Of a DNA stretch of 64,000 nucleotides, positions 17,661 through 25,850 are shown piece by piece; the first letter of the stretch is position 1; every line of letters begins with the position of its first letter. Made by a program: the position numbers and the translations under genes. The notes below the pieces were generated by a model, which worked only from the letters and a program-made list of their open reading frames with translations, searched no databases and was not told the DNA's origin. This stretch comes from Flavobacteriales bacterium (GTDB lineage: Bacteria; Bacteroidota; Bacteroidia; Flavobacteriales_F; PHOS-HE28): the NCBI GenBank assembly GCA_016715995.1, contig JADJXF010000009.1:186001-250000 (forward strand). Reading direction: 5' to 3'.

Positions 17661-17674
17661 CGGTGATTGAAGCT

Positions 17675-17682
17675 GAAAGATA
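17675..17682 (-). promoter_or_regulatory. -7-like box upstream of the TIR-STAND gene
   Basis: TATCTTTC on the minus strand (one mismatch to TAnnTTTG) lies 14 bases before the ATG at 17660, in the short gap between two divergent genes. The leader would be very short. Confidence 0.35.
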
Positions 17683-17712
17683 GCCGTCCGACCCGATCGT
17701 ACTTTGTCGGCC

Positions 17713-18846
17713 GTGTTTGCCGCTATTCCCCTCAACCACACCCTCCCCGAGCTCATTGAACTCGGCCTCTTGCGCAACAAGGAAACCGAACCCCTGTTTA
17801 AGGTCGGCATCACGAGCACCTTCGACCTCCTTGCCTATCACCACGAGCACAAGGGCTTCACTTCCATCGAAGACCTAAGCCAGGAGAGCCAACGTGACTT
17901 GACGCGCCTGGTCATGGAGTTCCTGCGAATGAAGACGGGGAGGTTCACCGCGGAACAGCTGTTCGCCGATCGAGTGAATGACACGGCCCCGATTTTCGTT
18001 CCGATCGAGATTGACTGGTCCAAGGTCACTGGCATCAAGCGCGACTTCCTGGATCATTGGATCACACGGCGGATTACCAACTACCACCCTGAACCACTGC
18101 AGCGTTTCTTCAAGGACCACCTGGGGGAAGTGACCGGCGCCGAGGACTTCAACCACAAAGCCATCCTCTACCCGCTGCGCCCCAACGCGGCATCGATCAG
18201 GGAGCACAAGTACGCCGGGTACCTCACGTATGTGATCAAGATGTTCCTCAGACTCTACCACGGAACACGCCTGCTGGATGAACCGATGGACCTGCTGAAA
18301 TGCTGGGTCTGGAATGAATACGGCATGGCACCGGACAAAGAGTACATCAAGCGCATCTCCGAACTGTACAAGGGCAATGCGTTCCCGTTCGCAATGGCGG
18401 TCTACAAGATCGAGTTATCCAGTTCTTACTTCAACCACCTGCGTGGATATCAGGACATCAATCGCATGCGCTATGTGAGCCTCTTCAACAACCAGCCGTA
18501 CTCGTACGGTGACCTTGCTTACCTGTTCCGTATGTCCGAGGAACAGTTCAACGAAGCAAGGGACGAGGCCGAGTCGGAGGCCGTGAACGGCTGCCGGGCG
18601 ATCATCGACGGGTTGAAGGCGCTCGGTTTCAAGAGTGATTACCGCGACAGGTCCGATTGGCGGGAGGATCGGTTGAGCATGACCCTGGTGAGCCAGGTCA
18701 ACCGGCGCGAGAACCTATTGCTTCCCGCCGAGTACTACGCCTTCCTGTTCAACGAACTCTACGGCACAGGTTTCAAGAGAACGACCGTCTTCAATGAACA
18801 AGGAGTGAAGGAAATAGCCTACCTCAATAGCGAAACCTCCCGATGA
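17713..18846 (+). CDS. Hypothetical protein divergent from the TIR-STAND gene
   Basis: A 377-residue soluble protein that I do not recognise. It starts from GTG 17713 or TTG 17704; I prefer GTG because the -7-like sequence TACTTTG (17700-17706) would overlap the TTG. Residues ~10-70 (ELGLLRNKETEPLFKVGITSTFDLL, split here as LRNKETEPLF and VGITSTFDLL) weakly resemble the helix-hairpin-helix of the RNA polymerase alpha C-terminal domain. The rest is mixed alpha/beta with many aromatic residues and no transmembrane segments. Sharing a ~50-base promoter region with the TIR-STAND gene suggests a linked role, perhaps as regulator or partner, but nothing in the sequence proves it. Confidence 0.65.
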   Translation: MFAAIPLNHTLPELIELGLLRNKETEPLFKVGITSTFDLLAYHHEHKGFTSIEDLSQESQRDLTRLVMEFLRMKTGRFTAEQLFADRVNDTAPIFVPIEIDWSKVTGIKRDFLDHWITRRITNYHPEPLQRFFKDHLGEVTGAEDFNHKAILYPLRPNAASIREHKYAGYLTYVIKMFLRLYHGTRLLDEPMDLLKCWVWNEYGMAPDKEYIKRISELYKGNAFPFAMAVYKIELSSSYFNHLRGYQDINRMRYVSLFNNQPYSYGDLAYLFRMSEEQFNEARDEAESEAVNGCRAIIDGLKALGFKSDYRDRSDWREDRLSMTLVSQVNRRENLLLPAEYYAFLFNELYGTGFKRTTVFNEQGVKEIAYLNSETSR

Positions 18847-18857
18847 ATCGGTGCTGA

Positions 18858-18891
18858 TTGACGGTCATGCGTCGAAGGACATAGCTGTCAA
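18858..18891 (+). terminator. Imperfect hairpin after the 377-residue gene
   Basis: Arms 18858-18869 and 18880-18891 pair over 11 of 12 positions (two are G-U) around a 10-base loop, 12 bases after the stop. No T-run follows. The remaining bases to 18996 hold no recognisable gene or RNA. Confidence 0.3.
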
Positions 18892-18996
18892 GGGGGTGAC
18901 GAACGGGAGGAAACTGATGCTGTGACCGACCGTTCAACCACGGCGTTACGTACCCAGGCTCATTGCATTCGATGGGAGTAACCAAACACACCCATC

Positions 18997-19398
18997 ATGT
19001 TCAATCCAATCCCTCTCCTCGCTGCCGCGCTGTTCAGCGCAGCACCCTTCCATCCACGCGCAGCCGTTGTTCTTCCCGAAGACGGCGGCCCGCCGAGCAT
19101 CCGGATCGCCGGCAAGGCCAGTGGCGATATCACCGCCGCGCAATGGAGCGTGCTCAAGACCGTTGATCTCGCTGGCTGCGTACCCGATGCGCGCATCGTC
19201 TCGCTCACCTTCTGCATCAAGGACTGCAAGGGCAAGGATGCCATGGCGGGCGGCGAGAACGGCATGCCCACGGACTACCAGCGTCAGATGATCCGCAACC
19301 TGCCGCCGGGCACGCCCTTCAAGGTACAGGTCGTCGTGCGCGATGCGAAGGGTAAGACCTACGATGTGCCTGAGGCGCATTTCGTGTGGAAGGGATGA
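18997..19398 (+). CDS. Small exported protein with GldM C-terminal-like domain
   Basis: A 133-residue protein with a short hydrophobic N-terminus (MFNPIPLLAAALFSAAPF) consistent with export. The mature part reads PSIRIAGKASGDITAAQW, then IVSLTFCIKDCKG, then NLPPGTPFKVQVVVRDAKGK and VPEAHFVW. This order resembles the last beta-sandwich domain of GldM, the gliding/type IX secretion motor protein. The similarity is judged by eye. It has two cysteines close together (CIKDC). No other gld gene is in the window, so it is probably a stand-alone relative rather than a core motor part. It is followed 82 bases later by another small exported protein. Confidence 0.5.
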   Translation: MFNPIPLLAAALFSAAPFHPRAAVVLPEDGGPPSIRIAGKASGDITAAQWSVLKTVDLAGCVPDARIVSLTFCIKDCKGKDAMAGGENGMPTDYQRQMIRNLPPGTPFKVQVVVRDAKGKTYDVPEAHFVWKG

Positions 19399-19480
19399 GC
19401 CGGGCCAACGAATGTTAAGACGGCCGTTCGGCGTTAAACCTGAGCGCCGCTAGCGGGTCACACCTGCAAACAACCCAGAA

Positions 19481-19897
19481 ATGAAGAAGCCCATCATCAT
19501 GGCCGCGTTCCTGCTGCTTGCAGGTGCTGCGGTTGCACAGGACCGCCCCCAGCGTAGCGCAGATGAGATCGCCAAGACCCAGACGGATCGGTTGACCACC
19601 GTGCTCGAACTCTCCCCGGAACAGGCCGCCAAGGTGCAAGCCCTGCATCTGAAGAACGCGAATGAGGCGGAGGCGCGCCGTGCTCAGGTGAAAGCCGAGC
19701 GTGAGACGAAGCGCGCCGAGATGAAGGCCAAGCGGGAAAAGCATGAGGCGGAGATGAAGGCCATCCTCACGGCCGAGCAGTACGCCAAGTGGGAGGCCAT
19801 GCGCGCGCAGCGCAAGGAGCAGATGGAGCGGCGCGACGATCACCGGAAGGAGGGGATGGAGAAGCGCGAGCAGATGAAGCAGGGGCAGAAGCGCTAA
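19481..19897 (+). CDS. DUF4890-type exported, highly charged helical protein
   Basis: A 138-residue protein with a clear signal peptide (MKKPIIMAAFLLLAGAAVAQ, cleavage after Ala-Gln near 20). The mature chain is almost wholly charged and helical: a segment LTTVLELSPEQAAKVQAL, a long Lys/Glu/Arg/Ala coiled coil, and ILTAEQYAKWEAM. This matches the DUF4890 family, common in Bacteroidota and Spy/CpxP-like in layout, which suggests a periplasmic stress or chaperone-like role. A GC-rich hairpin follows the stop by 15 bases, so it probably ends its transcript. Confidence 0.75.
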   Translation: MKKPIIMAAFLLLAGAAVAQDRPQRSADEIAKTQTDRLTTVLELSPEQAAKVQALHLKNANEAEARRAQVKAERETKRAEMKAKREKHEAEMKAILTAEQYAKWEAMRAQRKEQMERRDDHRKEGMEKREQMKQGQKR

Positions 19898-19912
19898 CTG
19901 AAGGCACTTTGG

Positions 19913-19945
19913 CAAGCGTCCCGGCCAGATCAACCGGGGCGCTTG
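19913..19945 (+). terminator. GC-rich hairpin after the DUF4890 gene
   Basis: Stem arms 19913-19924 and 19934-19945 pair over 12 positions with a single G-U pair, around a 9-base loop, 15 bases after the stop. Only a short TT follows. It lies between two convergent genes and may serve both. Confidence 0.55.
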
Positions 19946-20096
19946 TTCGCACTACTCACTCTATCACCAGTTTCCGCGAGACGGTGTGGTCTCCGTTGGC
20001 TAGTTGACGAGGCACAGGACTGGGCTGCGGGCTTGTAGCACCATGGGAAAGCGTAGGAGGATGCACGCAGCTTCCGGCGCCCAACCCCAGAGGGCG

Positions 20097-23000
20097 TCAG
20101 CGCAACTTATCCCTGAACTGGCCAAGTGCGTCGTTGGGCATCCATCCACGGTCATCGGCGCTGAACAGGGGCTTCAATCGCAGCGCGAAGTACATCTGCA
20201 CCTCGCCCTTGCCCTTCACCTTGATGGGCCCACGCGGCTGAGCCTCGATGAAGGACATCACCTTCGCGTAAACCGGGCCGCTGATGTTGATGCGGCCGGC
20301 CTCGCTATTGGCTTCCATGCGGCTGGCCAGGTTCACCGTGTCCCCCCAGATATCGTAGGCGAATTTGCGCGTGCCCACCACGCCAGCCACCACGGGGCCG
20401 CAGTGCAGGCCGATCCGTACCGGCCATTCCTGCAGGCCCTTCACCCTGCGGTCCGCATTACTGCAGTCCACGGCGTCGAGCATGCCGAAGGCCATGAGCA
20501 GCGCATCGAGCGCGTGCGTGGGCGAAGGGGTGGGGATGCCTGCGGCGCACATGTACGCATCGCCAATCGTCTTGATCTTCTCCACGCCATGGGCATCGCA
20601 GAGCCTGTCGAAGAGCCCGAAGTAGTGATGGAGCTCGCTCACCAGCGTATCGCTGTCCATGCGGCTGCTGAATCCGGTGAAGCCCTTGAAGTCGCTGAAG
20701 AGCACCGTGCATTGCTCATACCGGCGTGCGTCGGCGCGCCCTTTCCGCTTCAGCTCTTCCGCTGTGGCGGCTGGAAGGATGTTGCGCAGCAGGTCTTCGC
20801 TTCGTTCCTTCTCGTGCGCGAGCTCTCGCGTCCTCTCAAGCACTGTTCGTTCAAGGCGCTCTCGGTCGCGCCTTAACCGCCGTTCACGCAGCCGGATGAA
20901 ACCAAGGAATCCAATGAGCAAGGCACCGCCGCCACCGGCACGGAAGGTGTTCGTCTGCCAGAACGGTGGCGCGATGATGAATGCGAAGGTGACCGGTTCG
21001 GATGTCCAGATGCCGCTGCCGTTCCTGGCCATCACCTTGAAGACATAATCGCCTGGCGGAATGTTGCTGTAGGTGATTCGATCCGTCGCTGTGATCGGCG
21101 ACCAGTCAGGATCATGCCCTTCGAGGATGTACCGGTAGCGGACTTTCTCGGGATAGGCGAGGGAGATGCCGGTGAAGGCGAAGGTGAGGTGGTTGCGGTC
21201 GTGCGGCAATTCCAGCTGCTGCGGAATCCCACGGGGATCGGTGTTCTTGCACCAAGGTTTCCAATCCGGCTTCTCGAAGAAGAGCCGGAGTTCCGTGAGG
21301 TGCACCAATGGCTCCTGCTCATCCTCCAGCACCCGTCGCGGATCATGCCGCGTGGCGCCGCGCACCGTGCCGAACCAGAGCGCGCTGTCCGAATCCAGCA
21401 GGCTGGCGTTGCGGAAGCACTCGATGCCGATGAAGCCCTCGTCGGCGCCATAGTGGGTGATTCCCAGTACTTGCTCCTGCAGTGCGTCCAACTCGATCAT
21501 GTCCACGCCCCTCCGCGTGCCGAGCCAGATATTCTGCTGCGCATCTAGCAGGATCTGCTCCACCGCATTGCTCGCGAGACCGTTGCGCGTGGTGATGCTG
21601 TCCAGCCTGCCTTCATGGAAGCGCAGGAGCCCCTGGCTCTCCGTGCCGATCCACAGGTTTCCCATGGCATCGCGCGCCACAGCGGTCAGGTTCACCACTG
21701 GGACCTGAGGCATGGGCTGCAGTTCCCATGGCAGTTCAGGAATCGCCAGCACTAGGAGCCCGCCGCTGGTGGCTGCCCAAAGCGTGTCGCCTTCAATGGT
21801 CACGGAGTTCACGGCCTGTAGCGGTCCAGGGACACGAACGAATCGGCCATCGCCGGTGTCCACCATCAGGCCATCCGCGCAGCTCACCCAGCATCGGCCT
21901 TGAGCGTCGAGCTGAATGGCGTTGACTCGGCGAGCGGCCATGCCCAGCGCTGCTGGAACGGGGATCAGCCGATCTCCCACCTGCCGGAAAAGCCCTTGCG
22001 AGGCGGTGCCGACCAGGAGGAAGCCGTTCAGATCCTCGCCCAAGGCCAGGATGAACGGATCGGTGAGGCCATCCCCGGAACCATAGGCCTTCACCACGCG
22101 GCCATCCCAGCATCCGAGGCCGCCACCCGCTGTACCCAGCCAGAGCCGCCCATCGATGGTGCGGTGCATGGCGCTCACGGCCCGCGAGCGCAGCCCATCA
22201 CGTTCGGTGAAGTGCATGAAGGCATCGCTGGTGTATTTGGTGACGCCTCCGAAGGCCGTGCCTGCCCAGATCGCGCCGCTGCGATCCTGCAGCAGGCAGC
22301 GCACCAGATCGTTGCCCAGACCGTTGACCTCGCGCATCGTGCGGAGCATCGGCGTTCCCCCACGACGTGTGAGTTGAACCAGGCCGCTGGTGGTTCCGAA
22401 CCACAGGTCGCCGTTGCGCGCACGGAGCACCGCGTGCAGGTCGGGATCGGGCAGAGCGATTGGGAAGCGTCCGGTGAAGCGCTGCTCCAGCGGGAGCGGG
22501 GCCAGCAGGGAATCCAGTTCCGCGAAGCCGCCAGCGGTCCCGACCAGCAGGCCGGATGCATCGGCGTGAAGCGCCTGCACGCGCGGGTGCGGAAGCGCGG
22601 CGTTCTCCACCTTCTGCCAACGCTCGCCTCTAAGCGCGAACAGCCCTTGGTCCGTTCCGGCGATCAGTCCACCGTGGCGGTCGGCCACCAATGCCAACAC
22701 TGTATTCGCGGTCAGCCCATCGGCACTGCTGAAACGTTTCACCGGTTGCGATCGCTGCCACTGATGCACACCTTCGCCGGCCGTGGCCCACCACACGGAC
22801 TCGCCCGTGCTGACGATGGAGCCCACCGCGCTTCCCTGACCTGGGTCGATGGTCTCGATCCGGCCATTCTCCCAGCGTGCCACGGCACCGTTCACGAACC
22901 CCAGCCATATCGCTGAGCCGTTGCCGTCGTGCAAAGCGGTCACTTGATCGTGGGGCAGGCCTTCGGAGCGCCCAAAGGCCTCGAACCGAAGGCCCGCGCT

Positions 23001-23183
23001 GCGCGCAGCGCCTTGCATGGTGCCCACCCAGAGGAAGCCGTCGCCGTCCTCACAGAGGGCCGTGACACTGGCGCTGGGCAGACCCTCCTCGATGGAAAGC
23101 GTCTTGAGGCCATATTGTTGGGCGGCTATCGGTGGGCTGTTGATCAGCAAGCCCAGCACCGACGCAGCAGCGAGTAGGCGCAT
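20097..23183 (-). CDS. Periplasmic-sensor class III adenylate cyclase (reg_prop, Y_Y_Y, cyclase)
   Basis: A 1028-residue membrane receptor. A signal peptide (MRLLAAASVLGLLINSPPIAA) is followed by ~600 residues of two-component-regulator propeller repeats (GLPSASVTALCEDGDGFLWVG and many WLG/WVG units), then a Y_Y_Y domain (YSNIPPGDYVFKVMARN). A single transmembrane helix lies near 745-765 with a basic, coiled linker. The catalytic domain is at ~820-975: LFSDFKGFT and TIGDAYM carry the two metal-binding Asp, KIKTIGD the adenine-selecting Lys, and YDIWGDTVNLASRM the second specificity Asp. It is therefore predicted to make cAMP in response to an extracytoplasmic signal. The same sensor usually feeds histidine kinases in Bacteroidota, so a cyclase output is less common. 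Confidence 0.88.
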   Translation of the reverse strand: MRLLAAASVLGLLINSPPIAAQQYGLKTLSIEEGLPSASVTALCEDGDGFLWVGTMQGAARSAGLRFEAFGRSEGLPHDQVTALHDGNGSAIWLGFVNGAVARWENGRIETIDPGQGSAVGSIVSTGESVWWATAGEGVHQWQRSQPVKRFSSADGLTANTVLALVADRHGGLIAGTDQGLFALRGERWQKVENAALPHPRVQALHADASGLLVGTAGGFAELDSLLAPLPLEQRFTGRFPIALPDPDLHAVLRARNGDLWFGTTSGLVQLTRRGGTPMLRTMREVNGLGNDLVRCLLQDRSGAIWAGTAFGGVTKYTSDAFMHFTERDGLRSRAVSAMHRTIDGRLWLGTAGGGLGCWDGRVVKAYGSGDGLTDPFILALGEDLNGFLLVGTASQGLFRQVGDRLIPVPAALGMAARRVNAIQLDAQGRCWVSCADGLMVDTGDGRFVRVPGPLQAVNSVTIEGDTLWAATSGGLLVLAIPELPWELQPMPQVPVVNLTAVARDAMGNLWIGTESQGLLRFHEGRLDSITTRNGLASNAVEQILLDAQQNIWLGTRRGVDMIELDALQEQVLGITHYGADEGFIGIECFRNASLLDSDSALWFGTVRGATRHDPRRVLEDEQEPLVHLTELRLFFEKPDWKPWCKNTDPRGIPQQLELPHDRNHLTFAFTGISLAYPEKVRYRYILEGHDPDWSPITATDRITYSNIPPGDYVFKVMARNGSGIWTSEPVTFAFIIAPPFWQTNTFRAGGGGALLIGFLGFIRLRERRLRRDRERLERTVLERTRELAHEKERSEDLLRNILPAATAEELKRKGRADARRYEQCTVLFSDFKGFTGFSSRMDSDTLVSELHHYFGLFDRLCDAHGVEKIKTIGDAYMCAAGIPTPSPTHALDALLMAFGMLDAVDCSNADRRVKGLQEWPVRIGLHCGPVVAGVVGTRKFAYDIWGDTVNLASRMEANSEAGRINISGPVYAKVMSFIEAQPRGPIKVKGKGEVQMYFALRLKPLFSADDRGWMPNDALGQFRDKLR

Positions 23184-23188
23184 CGTGG

Positions 23189-23196
23189 TGAAGGTA
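23189..23196 (-). promoter_or_regulatory. -7-like box upstream of the adenylate cyclase
   Basis: TACCTTCA on the minus strand ends 5 bases before the ATG at 23183, in the same relation as other TAnnTTCG boxes here, implying a nearly leaderless transcript. Confidence 0.3.
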
Positions 23197-23228
23197 GCGC
23201 GCGCCTTCCAAGACCATGCCGGGAGGGT

Positions 23229-23261
23229 TTTGGAAATGCCGGTTTGGTGACCTTACCTTTC
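23229..23261 (+). promoter_or_regulatory. Candidate promoter for the small HTH-like gene
   Basis: TTTG at 23229-23232 and TACCTTTC at 23254-23261, separated by 21 bases, fit the Bacteroidota -33/-7 arrangement with one mismatch in the -7 box. The ATG at 23290 lies 28 bases downstream. Confidence 0.4.
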
Positions 23262-23289
23262 AATCGCACCAATCAAAACCCTTCCCATC

Positions 23290-23544
23290 ATGAACATCAC
23301 CTTCAACGAGCTGCGGAGGATCAAGGACAACCTTCCCGATGGGAGCATCCACCGCATCGCCAAAGAGTTGGACGTCACCGTGGAGAGCGTTTGGAATTAC
23401 TTCGGTGGCTACACGCACCCGAACGGCAAGCCGATGGGCGTGCATGTGGAAGCCGGCCCCGATGGAGGCGTCGTGGCGTTGGATGATACACGGATCCTGG
23501 ACATCGCGCAACGCATCTTGGATGAGCAGCATGCGCACGCCTAG
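23290..23544 (+). CDS. Small putative DNA-binding protein
   Basis: An 84-residue cytoplasmic protein. Residues ~5-38 (FNELRRIKDNLPDGSIHRIA followed by KELDVTVESVWNYFGG) look like a helix-turn-helix: a helix, a turn at DGS, then the recognition-like helix VTVESVWNYF. A short beta region (GVHVEAGPDGGVVALDD) and a C-terminal helix follow. Small proteins of this type are frequent in Bacteroidota and have no known target. It has its own candidate promoter and ends at a strong bidirectional hairpin, so it is likely monocistronic. Confidence 0.7.
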   Translation: MNITFNELRRIKDNLPDGSIHRIAKELDVTVESVWNYFGGYTHPNGKPMGVHVEAGPDGGVVALDDTRILDIAQRILDEQHAHA

Positions 23545-23588
23545 GTGACGGATTCCGATGGGTTCCCCGCTTTAAGTCGGGGGAAGTG

Positions 23589-23616
23589 AGCGGCCTGAAA
23601 ACAGGCCGCTTTCTTT
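23589..23616. terminator. Strong hairpin between convergent genes
   Basis: A perfect 9-base-pair stem (23589-23597 with 23602-23610), an AAAA loop and a TTCTTT tail form a classic intrinsic terminator for the plus strand. The DEAD-box gene on the minus strand ends 2 bases away, and the stem can act for it as well. Confidence 0.8.
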
Positions 23617-23617
23617 A

Positions 23618-25444
<1,827 letters not shown>

Positions 25445-25461
25445 GGTACGTGGAATGGCGG

Positions 25462-25469
25462 CGAAGGTA
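25462..25469 (-). promoter_or_regulatory. -7-like box upstream of the DEAD-box helicase
   Basis: TACCTTCG on the minus strand, 17 bases before the ATG at 25444; it also supports that start over longer ones, which would include the box in the coding region. Confidence 0.4.
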
Positions 25470-25578
25470 GGGATGCCGCCGTTGGGCGGGTCGAAGGCGG
25501 CCATACGTATCGTTTGCACGTATGCCTCTCCGGCCATTCGCTTGGTTGGGGCTGGCATACAGCCTTACGTGCCCCGAC

Positions 25579-25586
25579 TACCTTCG
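25579..25586 (+). promoter_or_regulatory. -7-like box upstream of the DUF4834 gene
   Basis: TACCTTCG followed by CCGCGC, six bases before the ATG at 25593. It has the same form as the boxes at 30010, 34271 and 53105. Confidence 0.4.
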
Positions 25587-25592
25587 CCGCGC

Positions 25593-25826
25593 ATGATTGA
25601 GACCGAAGCCAGTTTCAACGGAACCCTGCGCACCATACTGGTGCTACTGGCGCTCTGGTGGCTGATTCGCCTGTTCATGCGGTCCCATCGTCAGCCAACG
25701 GCGAGCCGGGAGAGACCAATGGCACGTCCCAAGGGCGACGTGCGGATCGAGGATCCACGTAAGGACCAATCTCCCACCATGCCATCCGGCCGCATCGTGG
25801 ACGCCGACTTCGAGGAGATCAAGTAA
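25593..25826 (+). CDS. DUF4834-like small membrane protein
   Basis: A 77-residue protein with one N-terminal transmembrane segment (about residues 10-27: TLRTILVLLALWWLIRLF) followed by a polar tail ending GRIVDADFEEIK. This one-helix layout and acidic VDxxFEE-type tail match the DUF4834 family of Bacteroidota; its function is unknown. The ATG at 25593 lies just after a TACCTTCG box. The gene is 24 bases upstream of the YfhO-family gene and in the same direction, so it is probably the first gene of that transcript. Confidence 0.65.
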   Translation: MIETEASFNGTLRTILVLLALWWLIRLFMRSHRQPTASRERPMARPKGDVRIEDPRKDQSPTMPSGRIVDADFEEIK

Positions 25827-25850
25827 TCCGCGCCGCTGAGCGACATCCGC

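Noticed and set aside
18847..18996. Possible tRNA or small RNA in the gap
   Set aside because: No cloverleaf or T-loop sequence could be formed; only an imperfect hairpin is visible.
20097..23183. The cyclase as signal generator for the SLOG/RyR island (CBASS-like)
   Set aside because: It is a class III adenylate cyclase with a periplasmic sensor and lies outside the island; no SMODS/CD-NTase or SAVED domain is present.
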